Shown here piece by piece: positions 1 through 8,567 of a DNA stretch of 33,615 nucleotides. The DNA is from an uncultured Bacillota bacterium (GTDB lineage Bacteria > Bacillota > Clostridia > Oscillospirales > Oscillospiraceae), in assembly GCA_947172355.1 (NCBI GenBank), contig CAMWBA010000014.1, positions 1 to 33,615 on the forward strand. Direction: 5' to 3'. Below the pieces are notes generated by a model. It searched no databases. It had not been told where the DNA came from and worked only from the letters and a program-made list of their open reading frames with translations. The position numbers and the translations under genes are program-made. Position 1 is the first letter of the stretch, and every line of letters starts with the position of its first letter.

Positions 1-276
1 ATTGGGGCCCATCCCATCCTCCGCCTCCTCCTCAATTTGGTAGGAACGGCCTATCAGGCCGGTTTTTCCCAGAGCAACCAATACCCCATTCACCGCGAAA
101 AAGACCCCCGCCGCCAGGAAAAGCAAACCGATCAGACCGGCGTTGGGAATAATGACCGTTAGCGCAATCAGGGCGAATACCGCCCCAACGAAGGCGTGGA
201 ACAGCCCAATTCCCCGCAACATGGCCTTTTCCGTTTTGGTGGCGGGCTTATACCGCACCATATACCGTCTTTTCAT
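1..276 (-). CDS. Small integral membrane protein, 3' end cut by window edge
   Basis: An open frame of 92 codons runs from ATG at 276 off the left edge of the window, so the C-terminus is missing. The start is supported by an AAGGAGGT ribosome binding site just upstream. The first 20 residues are basic (MKRRYMVRYK...). Two hydrophobic segments follow, at about residues 22-44 and 48-72, and then an acidic stretch (EEEAED). This looks like a two-pass membrane protein. It lies 46 bp downstream of gyrA on the same strand and could be read from the gyrA transcript. I do not recognise the family and assign no function. Confidence 0.7.
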   Translation of the reverse strand, partial: MKRRYMVRYKPATKTEKAMLRGIGLFHAFVGAVFALIALTVIIPNAGLIGLLFLAAGVFFAVNGVLVALGKTGLIGRSYQIEEEAEDGMGPN

Positions 277-322
277 CCCTTGACCTCCTTCCGGTGTGGT
301 CGGCCAAAGGCCGCCCTTGTGG

Positions 323-2857
323 TCATTCCTCCGCCGGGGCCTCGTTCTCCTCCGCAGTCTCCTCTTCCGGCTGAGCGGTTTCGGTTGTCTCCTCCCGGTC
401 GGCCAGGGCCAGAGAGATCACCTTGTCCCCCTCCTCCTTAAAGCGCATGACAATCACGCCCTGGGTTGAGCGGCCGCACTGCTTGATGGCATCCACATGG
501 GTACGGATGAGGATACCGGCCTGGGTAACCAGCAGCAGGTCCTCACTGCCGTCCACCACCTTGATGCCCACAATAGGTCCGGTCTTTTCGGTGACCATAT
601 AGTTCTTGATGCCCAGACCGCCCCGGTTGGTGACCCGGTACTCCTCCACAGGGGTACGTTTTCCAAATCCCTTTTCGGTGATGGACAGAACCGTTCTGCC
701 CTCCAAAGCCCGGGCTGCCCCCACTACATAGTCCCCTTCCCGCAGGCGGATCCCGCGCACACCCACGGCGTCCCGGCCCATGGCCCGCACGTCGTTTTCG
801 TCGAAGCAAACTGCCATACCGTCGTGGGTAGCAATCAGGATATTTTTCGTGCCGTCGGTCTCTCGAACGCAGACCAGCTGGTCCCCCTCGTCCAAACGCA
901 GGGCCCGAATGCCGTTGTTGCGCAGATTCTTCAACGTATGAACCGGCAGCCGCTTCACTGTGCCGTTTCGAGTCACCATAAAGAGGTACAGTTCTTTGTC
1001 GCTGTTCTCCCGGTAATGGAGCATGGTCTGCACCCGCTCTCCCTGCTCCACCTGGAGGATATTGATGATATTGGTGCCCTTGGCGGTCTTGCCGCTTTCG
1101 GGGATTTGATACCCTTTCTTTCGGTAGACCTTGCCGGTATCGGTAAAGAAGAGGATATAATCATGGGTGGAGGCGGTAAACACATCCGCTACACAGTCCT
1201 CCTCCCGGGTAGTGATGCCCTTCTTGCCCATGCCCCCTTTAGATTGGACCGTATATTCGCTCACCGGAGTACGCTTGATATAGCCAGCCTGGGTGAGCGT
1301 AAAGACGCACTGTTCCTCTTCAATCAGGTCCTCAATGTCGATCTCATCCGCCACATCTTGAATTTCTGTAATCCGGTCGTCGCCATATTTGTCCCGGATG
1401 ACGGTAAGCTCGTCTTTCAGGACGTTCCGAAGCATCGTTTCGGAGGAAAGCAGCTGATTGAAATAGGCAATGCGCTCCTCCAATTCTTTGTATTCCGCCT
1501 CCAGCTTTTCCCGGTTCAGACCCTGGAGGGCGATGAGCCGCATGTCACAGATGGCCTGGGCCTGTACATCATCCAGGCTGAACCGCTCCATCAGCCGTTC
1601 CTTTCCGTTGTCATAGCTGGTGCGGAGGATGTGGATGACCTCATCAATATTGTCCTGGGCAATCAGCAGGCCCTCCAGCAAGTGGGCCCGCTCCTGTGCT
1701 TTGCGCAGGTCATACTTGGTGCGGCGAATGATAATCTGTTCCTGATAGGCAATATATTCATCTAAGATATGCCGCAGAGACAGAATCCGGGGCTGGAGCT
1801 TGCCGTTGACCTCCACCAAAGCCAGCATATTGATGGCAAAGGTGGTTTGCAGCTGGGTCTGGGCAAAGAGACGGTTCAGCACCACTTGTGGGTTGGCGTC
1901 CCGTTTCAGTTCAACGACAATGCGCATACCATTGCGGTCGGTCTCGTCCCGGATATCGGAGATCCCCTCCAGCCGCTTATCCTCCACCTGGTCAGCCATG
2001 TTTTTAATCAGCATCCGCTTGTTCACCTGATAGGGAATTTCGTTGATGACAATGCGGGTTCGGTCCTTGCCGAACTCCTCAAACTCATGCCTTGCCCGGA
2101 TGGTGACCCGGCCCCGGCCGGTGGCGTAGGCGGCGCGGATGCCCGACCGGCCCATAATGATGGCTCGGGTGGGGAAGTCTGGACCATGAATGTGTTCCAT
2201 CAGGTTGCCCAGGGTGGCCTCTGGATTGTCCAGCACACAGATGGTGGCGTTGATCACCTCCCGCATGTTATGGGGTGGGATGTTGGTGGCCATGCCCACG
2301 GCAATGCCGGAAGACCCGTTTACCAGAAGGTTGGGAAACCGGGAGGGGAGGGTCTTGGGCTCCTTCCGGGTCTCGTCAAAGTTGGGGTCCCAGTCTACAG
2401 TATCCTTATCAATGTCTCGAAGCATCTCGTCTGAGAGCTTGGACATTCGGGCCTCAGTATAACGGTAAGCCGCTGGGGGGTCGCCATCAACGGAACCGAA
2501 GTTGCCGTGGCCATCCACCAGCATATACCGCATGGAGAAGTCCTGGGCCAGGCGAACCAGGGCGTCGTAGACGCTCTGATCTCCGTGGGGATGGTAACGG
2601 CCCAGCACGTCGCCCACGCAGGTGGCCGACTTCTTGAAAGGCTTATCCGCTGTCAGATTGTCCTCGTACATGGCATAAAGGATCCGCCGGTGGACGGGCT
2701 TCAAGCCATCCCGCACATCGGGCAAAGCCCGGCCCACGATGACCGACATGGCATATTCAATGTAGGAATTTTCCATCTCCGGCACCAGGGAAGAGGTGAC
2801 AATCTTTTGGTCCGGATAGCGGATCTCTTCGGGATCGTATTGGGGTTTCTTACTCAT
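323..2857 (-). CDS. gyrA: DNA gyrase subunit A
   Basis: GyrA is the breakage-reunion subunit of the A2B2 type II topoisomerase that introduces negative supercoils. The 844 residues match the usual length. The winged-helix/tower region carries the RYTEARM motif with catalytic Tyr at about residue 133. The C-terminal beta-pinwheel is present; a degenerate GyrA box ([10 protein letters not shown]) is visible, and the protein ends in an acidic tail of about 25 residues. The ATG at 2857 is preceded by AAGGAGG. The quinolone-determining region reads [10 protein letters not shown], with Gln94 at the position of E. coli Ser83 and Asp98 at that of Asp87; Gln is unusual there. An unknown gene separates gyrA from gyrB, which normally sit side by side. 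Confidence 0.98.
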   Translation of the reverse strand: MSKKPQYDPEEIRYPDQKIVTSSLVPEMENSYIEYAMSVIVGRALPDVRDGLKPVHRRILYAMYEDNLTADKPFKKSATCVGDVLGRYHPHGDQSVYDALVRLAQDFSMRYMLVDGHGNFGSVDGDPPAAYRYTEARMSKLSDEMLRDIDKDTVDWDPNFDETRKEPKTLPSRFPNLLVNGSSGIAVGMATNIPPHNMREVINATICVLDNPEATLGNLMEHIHGPDFPTRAIIMGRSGIRAAYATGRGRVTIRARHEFEEFGKDRTRIVINEIPYQVNKRMLIKNMADQVEDKRLEGISDIRDETDRNGMRIVVELKRDANPQVVLNRLFAQTQLQTTFAINMLALVEVNGKLQPRILSLRHILDEYIAYQEQIIIRRTKYDLRKAQERAHLLEGLLIAQDNIDEVIHILRTSYDNGKERLMERFSLDDVQAQAICDMRLIALQGLNREKLEAEYKELEERIAYFNQLLSSETMLRNVLKDELTVIRDKYGDDRITEIQDVADEIDIEDLIEEEQCVFTLTQAGYIKRTPVSEYTVQSKGGMGKKGITTREEDCVADVFTASTHDYILFFTDTGKVYRKKGYQIPESGKTAKGTNIINILQVEQGERVQTMLHYRENSDKELYLFMVTRNGTVKRLPVHTLKNLRNNGIRALRLDEGDQLVCVRETDGTKNILIATHDGMAVCFDENDVRAMGRDAVGVRGIRLREGDYVVGAARALEGRTVLSITEKGFGKRTPVEEYRVTNRGGLGIKNYMVTEKTGPIVGIKVVDGSEDLLLVTQAGILIRTHVDAIKQCGRSTQGVIVMRFKEEGDKVISLALADREETTETAQPEEETAEENEAPAEE

Positions 2858-2896
2858 TTATTGTGTTCCTCCTTGTTAGAGGTGGGTGTTTGATTT

Positions 2897-3370
2897 CTAA
2901 TAGGTCTTCTTCAGCCAATCCATCCCGGGGTAGGGCTCCAGAGTGTGGGCGTACCACTCCACACATTTTGCCGCTAGCTCTCGGTCTTGCATAGTACACG
3001 CCATAGGGAAAACGGACTGTCCATCGCTAGGCTCAATGGGAGCCTCCTCGTCGGAGTTTAAATAATCCGGATCAAAGCAAACCCAATAAGTTTCTTTCTC
3101 ATAACTCTCAACGATCTGGAGGAAAATGCGATTACTTCCTCCACATTCTAACTGTAAAAACCCCCAATCAATCTCTCCATCTTCGTTAGGATTCAAGTAC
3201 AGGCTTTCACATAAACCGCTGCGTATTTTTTCTACAATATTTTTCACACCTGTATCCGAAAGGTCTTTGATTTCGGTATCCTCATTGCTGTTAAATTCCC
3301 AGTTCCCATATTTAATCAGGATACCTTCCGGTAGGGGAGGGGCTTCCTGTTTTTTTATGATTTCTTCCAT
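2897..3370 (-). CDS. Unknown 157-aa acidic protein between gyrB and gyrA
   Basis: The ATG at 3370 follows a GGGAG ribosome binding site 11 bp after the gyrB stop; a longer reading upstream would run into gyrB and is unlikely. The 157-residue product is acidic and rich in aromatic residues, with motifs such as DEDGEIDWGFLQLE, ETYWVCFDPDY and AAKCVEWYAHTLEPYPGMDWL. It has no signal peptide or membrane segment and is probably cytoplasmic. A hand count over 3001-3360 gives about 42% GC, against 68% in a sampled 60-bp gyrB stretch, so base composition differs from its neighbours and suggests later acquisition. The size, acidity and aromatic content resemble small immunity-type proteins, but I cannot place it in a family. 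Confidence 0.8.
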   Translation of the reverse strand: MEEIIKKQEAPPLPEGILIKYGNWEFNSNEDTEIKDLSDTGVKNIVEKIRSGLCESLYLNPNEDGEIDWGFLQLECGGSNRIFLQIVESYEKETYWVCFDPDYLNSDEEAPIEPSDGQSVFPMACTMQDRELAAKCVEWYAHTLEPYPGMDWLKKTY

Positions 3371-3381
3371 AACAATCTCCC

Positions 3382-5337
3382 TTAATAGTCTAGGTTGACG
3401 GCATACTTGGCGTTGCGCTCGATAAACTCCTTCCGAGGCTCCACCTTCTCGCCCATAAGAACGGTGAAGGTCTCGTCCGCCCGGACGGCGTCGTCCAACT
3501 CGATACGGCGCAGGGTACGCTTCTCCGGGTCCATAGTGGTCTCCCACAGCTCGTGGGGGTTCATCTCGCCCAGGCCCTTAAAGCGGTTGATCTCCACCTT
3601 GGCGTTGGGATTGTCCCCCCGCATTTCGGCGGAAATAGCGTCCCGCTCCTCCTCGGAAAAGGCCAGCCGTACCTGCTTGCCCCGGGTCAGCTTAAACAGA
3701 GGCGGGACGGCGGAGTAGACATACCCGTTTTCAATAAGAGGTCTCATAAAGCGGAAAAAGAAGGTCAAAAGGAGGGTACGAATATGAGCGCCGTCCACGT
3801 CAGCATCGGCCATAATGATAACTTTGTGATAGCGCAGCTTGTTCAGGTCGAAATCATCCCCAATCCCTGCACCCAGTGCGGTAATAACGGGAGTGAGCTT
3901 GTCGTTGCCGTATACCTTGTCTGCCCGGGCCTTTTCCACGTTGAGCATCTTGCCCCACAGCGGGAGGATGGCTTGAAACCGGGAATCCCGTCCCTGGGTG
4001 GCAGAGCCTCCGGCGGAGTCGCCCTCGACGATATAAATTTCGGTGAGCTCCGGATTGGCCTCGTTGCAGTCCCGGAGTTTGTCAGGCATAGCCGCGCCTC
4101 CCAAAGCGGTCTTGCGGCGGATGGACTCCCGGGCTTTCCGGGCAGCCTCTCGGGCCCGGTTGGCCATGAGCGCTTTATCCAGAATGGCCCGGCCCACGGC
4201 GGGGTTTTCCTCCAGGTAAATTTCCAGTTTTTCCGATACCACAGCATTGACCAGGGTACGCATCTCACTGTTGCCCAGCTTGGTTTTGGTCTGGCCCTCG
4301 AACTGGGCCTCGGTGAGCTTGACCGAGATCACCACCGACAGCCCCTCCCGGCAGTCGTCGCCGGATATCTTTTCGTCGTCCTTAAGCAGTTTGATTTTCC
4401 GACCATAGGCATTGAGGACGGTGGTCAGAGCCCGGCGGAAGCCCTCCTCGTGCATGCCACCCTCAAGTGTGTGGACGTTGTTGGCGAAGGATGCCATGAT
4501 CTCCTGATAACCGTCGTTATACTGCATGGCAATCTCAGCCATGGAGTCCTCCCGGGCGCCGGCCATATAGATGACATCATTGTGGATGGGATCTTTATTC
4601 CGGTTAATAAAGGTGATAAACTCCCGAATCCCCCCCTCATAGTACATGTCATCCTCCTGCTCCTGGCCAGGGCGCAGGTCCACCGTCTGAATGCGCAGTC
4701 CAGCGTTTAGAAACGCCTCTTCCCGCATACGGGTGCGAAGGGTATCATAGCTGTATTCCACGGTGTCAAACATCTCTGGGTCAGGCTTAAAGGTGACGGT
4801 GGTACCGGTATGATCGGTCCGGCCTACCACCTTCATCTCCTGGGTAATCTTGCCGCGGGCGAACTTCATCTCATAGATTTCGCCGTTTTTGTGCACCTGG
4901 ACCTCCAGCCACTCACTCAAGGCGTTGACCACCGAGGCGCCCACCCCATGAAGGCCGCCTGAGACTTTATACCCGCCGCCGCCAAATTTTCCGCCGGCAT
5001 GGAGGATGGTAAAAACCACCTCCAACGCGGGTTTGCCTGTTTGGGGCTGGATGTCCACCGGGATTCCCCGTCCATTGTCGGTAACGGTGATGGTGTTGCC
5101 CGGGTTGATGGTCACCGTAATGTCCGTACAGTAGCCAGCCAGTGCCTCATCAATGGAGTTGTCTACAATCTCATACACCAGGTGGTGCAGTCCGGACTCA
5201 GACGTGGAGCCAATATACATGCCCGGACGCTTGCGCACCGCCTCCAGCCCCTCCAACACTTGAATTTCCGATCCGCCGTACTCATGGTCGGTTTGAGTGG
5301 TACTCAATTCGTTCCGCTGATTGCGTTCTTCTGCCAT
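3382..5337 (-). CDS. gyrB: DNA gyrase subunit B
   Basis: GyrB is the ATPase subunit that works with GyrA. The 651 residues fit the short Gram-positive form. The GHKL ATPase domain is at the N-terminus ([12 protein letters not shown] with the ATP/Mg-binding Asn; [24 protein letters not shown]). The TOPRIM domain has EGDSAGGSA and [11 protein letters not shown], which hold the catalytic acidic residues, and the conserved C-terminal RFKGLGEM segment is present. The start ATG at 5337 follows TAGGAGG. The segment [14 protein letters not shown] has Trp where many gyrases have Lys or Arg. The gene sits in the dnaN-recF-remB-gyrB-gyrA order typical of Firmicutes origins, although extra genes are inserted around it. 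Confidence 0.98.
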   Translation of the reverse strand: MAEERNQRNELSTTQTDHEYGGSEIQVLEGLEAVRKRPGMYIGSTSESGLHHLVYEIVDNSIDEALAGYCTDITVTINPGNTITVTDNGRGIPVDIQPQTGKPALEVVFTILHAGGKFGGGGYKVSGGLHGVGASVVNALSEWLEVQVHKNGEIYEMKFARGKITQEMKVVGRTDHTGTTVTFKPDPEMFDTVEYSYDTLRTRMREEAFLNAGLRIQTVDLRPGQEQEDDMYYEGGIREFITFINRNKDPIHNDVIYMAGAREDSMAEIAMQYNDGYQEIMASFANNVHTLEGGMHEEGFRRALTTVLNAYGRKIKLLKDDEKISGDDCREGLSVVISVKLTEAQFEGQTKTKLGNSEMRTLVNAVVSEKLEIYLEENPAVGRAILDKALMANRAREAARKARESIRRKTALGGAAMPDKLRDCNEANPELTEIYIVEGDSAGGSATQGRDSRFQAILPLWGKMLNVEKARADKVYGNDKLTPVITALGAGIGDDFDLNKLRYHKVIIMADADVDGAHIRTLLLTFFFRFMRPLIENGYVYSAVPPLFKLTRGKQVRLAFSEEERDAISAEMRGDNPNAKVEINRFKGLGEMNPHELWETTMDPEKRTLRRIELDDAVRADETFTVLMGEKVEPRKEFIERNAKYAVNLDY

Positions 5338-5379
5338 GCTGTGAAACCTCCTAAATCAAAAGGGAAACTTGTTATAATC

Positions 5380-5988
5380 TCAGGCCGCCCCGGGGGCGGC
5401 GGTAAAGGTGATGGTGGCGGCTACCCCGGCGTCGCAGTTGGAACTGCGGAAGTCCTCTGTAAGACTGGCCAGAGAAGCAGCGTCCCTCCAGCCCAGCTCG
5501 ATAAACAAAAACTGTTCCTTGCCCGGCTCAATGACGGTAACCTGGTCTGCTGCCGCCAGCGACATCTTTCCGGTTGCGCTGCACTCTTTTAAATGGGTGT
5601 CATATTTCACCGCATATTTGGTATGCCCGCTGCCGTCCAACTGAAAAAAGTTGCAGCCGTCCTCCAACAGCTGGACTCCAATCTGACCCTGTTTATTTTC
5701 AATCTTACCGCTGATCTCTCCATTGCTGACCCATTCGCCGTTGTTCAATACCCACACGTTCATGGTATAGCCGCTTATACTGCTGTCCACAGAGAAATCA
5801 AAGAAACCGCCCTTCACCTCCAGCAGCTTTAGCACATCTTCTGTTTCCTGAGAGAAGCGGGTTTGTACAATGGACATGGTGGCTGCGCTGCTGCTTTTAT
5901 TTGGGTCCTCCTTCTCCTCATTTTGTTTTCCACCACAGGCAGACAGCAAAAGCACCGCCGCCGCAAAAAGGGCTGTTAATCGTTTCAT
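5380..5988 (-). CDS. Predicted lipoprotein of unknown function
   Basis: Using the ATG at 5988, which follows an AAAGGAAA ribosome binding site, gives 202 residues with a classic lipoprotein signal: basic MKR, a hydrophobic core, and the lipobox LSAC with Cys18 as the lipidation site. A longer upstream reading would add a non-signal leader and is not preferred. A charged linker (about residues 20-35) leads into a globular extracytoplasmic domain with alternating polar and hydrophobic segments that look beta-rich. No motif is recognised. It lies between the PH-domain gene and gyrB with short gaps (46 and 42 bp), so it is probably co-transcribed with them. Its role is unknown. Confidence 0.8.
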   Translation of the reverse strand: MKRLTALFAAAVLLLSACGGKQNEEKEDPNKSSSAATMSIVQTRFSQETEDVLKLLEVKGGFFDFSVDSSISGYTMNVWVLNNGEWVSNGEISGKIENKQGQIGVQLLEDGCNFFQLDGSGHTKYAVKYDTHLKECSATGKMSLAAADQVTVIEPGKEQFLFIELGWRDAASLASLTEDFRSSNCDAGVAATITFTAAPGAA

Positions 5989-6034
5989 TATCGTTTCCTT
6001 TCTCTCTAAAAAGCGGTATGCTTCGGAAAAACCC

Positions 6035-6445
6035 CTAATCCAAGGGGTCCTCATCGTCTAAATCCCCGGTGTCGTGATATTCTTCGCCGCTTTCAGCTCC
6101 CACCAGCTCGGTGGTCCGCATACGGCGTTTATCCTTTGCCGCCTCCACATTCTGATGAATCAGCTCTTTGACCTGTCTGGGCTGCTTTATATTTTTTAAA
6201 TCCAGATGGGGAATGCTTTTGTCCGACGAGATTACGCAGACCGTCCCCACCCCAAAAATACGCTGGCCCAAGCTGATATTCATTTGGAGATCCCGCACCC
6301 GGTAAAGGAGCACCTCGTCTGATTTGAGGTTGAACAAGCCGGTCTCACAAAACAGCCGGTCCTCGCTGAGACAGTAGCGTGTGAAGGATAGAGGCAGTCC
6401 AAGACGGCGCTTTCGGTCCTTCCACAGATATTCGATGGATTCCAT
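6035..6445 (-). CDS. Bacterial PH-domain (bPH2-type) protein
   Basis: The 136-residue product starts at ATG 6445 behind GGAGGT. The central part (RYCLSEDRLFCETGLFNLKSDEVLLYRVRDLQMNISL... then FGVGTVCVISSD) matches the pattern of the bPH2/YdbS-YdbT family: a beta-rich pleckstrin-like fold with the recurring 'RVRD' and 'GxGT' elements. Most relatives also carry N-terminal membrane helices; this one does not, so it is a soluble, single-domain version. The last 25 residues are very acidic (GEEYHDTGDLDDEDPLD). It sits downstream of remB, separated by a palindromic repeat, and upstream of the lipoprotein gene. Cellular function of this family is largely unknown; the domain call is by motif recognition only. 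Confidence 0.75.
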   Translation of the reverse strand: MESIEYLWKDRKRRLGLPLSFTRYCLSEDRLFCETGLFNLKSDEVLLYRVRDLQMNISLGQRIFGVGTVCVISSDKSIPHLDLKNIKQPRQVKELIHQNVEAAKDKRRMRTTELVGAESGEEYHDTGDLDDEDPLD

Positions 6446-6469
6446 AGTGTAACCTCCATTGTTTCAAAT

Positions 6470-6534
6470 GTAGGGACGCATCATGATGCGTCCGTTTTCA
6501 CGTTGCTTGCGGACGCTTCGTGAAGCGTCCCTAC
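6470..6534. repeat. 65-bp composite palindromic repeat at the 3' end of remB
   Basis: The ends are 10-bp inverted repeats, GTAGGGACGC (6470-6479) and GCGTCCCTAC (6525-6534). Inside are two self-complementary hairpins: a perfect 20-bp palindrome at 6473-6492 and a 9-bp stem with 2-nt loop at 6511-6530 (GGACGCTTC / GAAGCGTCC), joined by about 18 bp. The structure resembles a REP/MITE-type non-autonomous element. On the minus strand the element's outer TAG is the stop codon of remB, so the insertion defines the end of that protein. It fills almost the whole gap between remB and the PH-domain gene. Confidence 0.75.
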
Positions 6535-6794
6535 TCCAACCCGCCCCGCTCCATCCGGTGGGCCAGGGTGGCGGAGGAGAGGGGGGAGAGATAGACCACC
6601 GGTTCCCCCCAGCGGCTGTCCGCCAGGATGAAGGACCGGGGCAGGTCGTCGGTGAGCCAGATGGCCCGGCCCTCTGATTCCGCCCGCTCCAGATACTCCC
6701 GGGTCTTATAGGCCCAACTGGCGTTGTCCAGATCGAAGATGCCTAAAATGTCCCGGTCAGGGATGACCACCGACTGACCCAGATGAAGAAACAT
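6531..6794 (-). CDS. remB: RemA/RemB-family (DUF370) regulator
   Basis: The 87-residue product begins MFLHLGQSVVIPDRDILGIFDLDNAS, matching the DUF370 family (B. subtilis RemB/YaaB, encoded between recF and gyrB). RemA relatives are DNA-binding regulators of biofilm matrix genes; RemB is less well understood. Position in the recF-gyrB interval supports the RemB assignment. The start overlaps the previous gene's stop as TAATG, which implies translational coupling. The C-terminus (RMERGGLE) ends at a TAG that belongs to the terminal repeat of the palindromic element at 6470-6534, so the tail may be altered relative to relatives that lack the insertion. Confidence 0.85.
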   Translation of the reverse strand: MFLHLGQSVVIPDRDILGIFDLDNASWAYKTREYLERAESEGRAIWLTDDLPRSFILADSRWGEPVVYLSPLSSATLAHRMERGGLE

Positions 6795-7147
6795 TACTCT
6801 CCCTGCGCTTTCTTTTCTCTGAACGCCATTCCCAGCAAATATCCAATTAAAAGTCCAATCATAGCGGAAAACGGCAGGAAAAAGTCCAATCCACCTTCAT
6901 ACCAAAAGCCCCAGGTAAAGGACTGCATACCAACCCACCGGGTCAGGTAAGGTAACATGGCCAAACACAGAACAAATTCGGCAATTATTAGGGGTACTAA
7001 AGCTGCCTTAGCTTTTTTTACCCTGCCTCTGACAGCCCATCCAACAAAACATGCGGCCGCGCCGGATAATAAAAGTACCGGAAGTATGATAAAAAGATTT
7101 TCAGCGGTACATTTCAAAGCAACCTGAATATCATTCCAATTGACCAT
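6794..7147 (-). CDS. Three-pass membrane protein of unknown function
   Basis: The 117-residue product starts at ATG 7147, directly abutting the recF stop (TAG then ATG), and its own stop overlaps the remB start. Hydrophobic segments are at about residues 17-39, 48-66 and 86-108; basic patches (RGRVKKAK near 40-47 and FREKK at the end) suggest topology. The sequence is not recognised. Hand-counted GC over 6841-7080 is about 47%, lower than the surrounding core genes. Its position between recF and remB is unusual, as these are neighbours or near neighbours in many Firmicutes. Tight coupling to both genes shows it is part of the operon. Confidence 0.75.
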   Translation of the reverse strand: MVNWNDIQVALKCTAENLFIILPVLLLSGAAACFVGWAVRGRVKKAKAALVPLIIAEFVLCLAMLPYLTRWVGMQSFTWGFWYEGGLDFFLPFSAMIGLLIGYLLGMAFREKKAQGE

Positions 7148-8251
7148 CTACATTAACCTCCCATTTTGAATATGAAATGCCTTTCCGCCCTCCAAGCCCT
7201 CCATCTTCTCCTCCTCACAGCAGGTGATGAACACCTGACCGCCCCGGATGCGGTTGAGAACAAAGGACTGGCGTTTGGGGTCCAGCTCGGAGAGTACATC
7301 GTCCAGCAGCAGCACAGGCCACTCGCCGGTCTCCTCCTGAAATATCTCCCGCTGGGCCAGCTTGAGGGACAAAGCAGCGGTGCGGGTCTGTCCCTGGGAG
7401 GCGTAGGTTTTAGCGGACTGGCCGCTGATGGTGACAGCCAAATCATCCTTATGAGGCCCGGACAGACACTGGCGGGCATCCAGTTCCGCCTGGCGGTGCT
7501 TCTCCTGGTGCTCCAGCAGAAGGGGAAGCAGTTCTCGAGGCTGTTTCTGTGGATCGTCCACAGTGGAGACCGTTTCATAGTTCAGTTCCAGTCCCTCCCG
7601 GCCCCCAGAAAAATCGGCGTGAATGGCAGGGGCGTGCTCCCGCAGACGTTTCACAAAGTGGGCTCGATAGTGGATGACAATAGCTCCGGTCTGAGCCATC
7701 CGCAGGTTAAAGTCGTCCAACGTCTGGAGCAGGGAAGGGTTCTCCGGCCAGTCCCGAAGAATGCGGGTCTTGTGGTCATAGAGCCGGTTATACTCTGTCA
7801 GAGCTTGGGCATACCGGGGCCGCAGCTGGCAGATGGCGCCGTCCAGAAATTTTCTCCGCTCTGCCGCGCCTGCCTTGATCAGCAATAAATCCTCCGGGCA
7901 GAAAAGCACCGTATTTAAAATGCCGGCCAGTTCTCCCGCCGTCTTTAAGCGTACCCCATTGGAGCTCAACTGCCGGCCCCGGCCCCGGAACAGCTTGGCC
8001 TCCAGAGAAAAGTGCCGGCCCCGACTGTCAATCTCCCCCTTCACAAAGGCGGATCCGATCTCCAACATAATCATTTCCCGGTCATAGCGAGCCCGGTGGG
8101 ACCGGGCAGCGGACAGATAGGAAATCGCTTCCAACAGGTTGGTCTTGCCCTGGGCATTATCGCCGTAGATCAAATTGACCCTGGGATCAAAATCCGCCTC
8201 CAGGTGGGGGTAGTTGCGAAAGAAATCCAATTCCAGCCGCCTGACAATCAT
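7148..8251 (-). CDS. recF: DNA replication and repair protein RecF
   Basis: RecF is an SMC-like ATPase that helps load RecA at single-strand gaps and stalled forks. The 367 residues match family length. Walker A GDNAQGKTN is at residues 30-38, the ABC-type signature region is YASQGQTRT, and Walker B/D-loop is VLLLDDVLSELD, all in the expected order. The start overlaps the yaaA stop as ATGA, so the two are translationally coupled. It is in the conserved dnaN-yaaA-recF block. Confidence 0.97.
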   Translation of the reverse strand: MIVRRLELDFFRNYPHLEADFDPRVNLIYGDNAQGKTNLLEAISYLSAARSHRARYDREMIMLEIGSAFVKGEIDSRGRHFSLEAKLFRGRGRQLSSNGVRLKTAGELAGILNTVLFCPEDLLLIKAGAAERRKFLDGAICQLRPRYAQALTEYNRLYDHKTRILRDWPENPSLLQTLDDFNLRMAQTGAIVIHYRAHFVKRLREHAPAIHADFSGGREGLELNYETVSTVDDPQKQPRELLPLLLEHQEKHRQAELDARQCLSGPHKDDLAVTISGQSAKTYASQGQTRTAALSLKLAQREIFQEETGEWPVLLLDDVLSELDPKRQSFVLNRIRGGQVFITCCEEEKMEGLEGGKAFHIQNGRLM

Positions 8252-8463
8252 GTGACAACAAGCTCCGTTTCGCCGTCGATCACTGCCTTGTCTCCGGGAC
8301 GCAGCTTCTTTCCCCGCATGGGGCAGGGCTCGCCGTTAACCGTCACTCGGCCCTCCTGGATTATCAGCTTGGCGTCCCCGCCGGTCTCCACCGCGCCGGC
8401 AAACTTGAGCAGGTCCTGGAGCTTGATAAATTCGGTGTGTATTTTGACCTCATGTGATTTCAT
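8248..8463 (-). CDS. yaaA: S4-domain RNA-binding protein YaaA
   Basis: This 71-residue protein is almost entirely an S4-like RNA-binding domain: EFIKLQDLLKFAGAVETGGDAKLIIQEGRVTVNGE followed by KLRPGDKAVIDG. It is the origin-proximal YaaA (RlbA) found between dnaN and recF in most Firmicutes, thought to act in ribosome assembly. The ATG at 8463 follows AAAAGAGGT. The stop overlaps the recF start by four bases. The 104-bp gap from dnaN shows no clear terminator. Confidence 0.93.
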   Translation of the reverse strand: MKSHEVKIHTEFIKLQDLLKFAGAVETGGDAKLIIQEGRVTVNGEPCPMRGKKLRPGDKAVIDGETELVVT

Positions 8464-8567
8464 ACTGACCTCTTTTCTGTTCTTTCTGATCGGAAACAGC
8501 CAGAGAGAACCGGAGAAAAATGTTGAATAAACCTTCTTTTTTCTCTATGGTATGACCGGCCCTGCTG

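Noticed and set aside
497-1765. 422-residue open frame antisense to gyrA
   Set aside because: A shadow of the conserved gyrA coding sequence, with no family resemblance.
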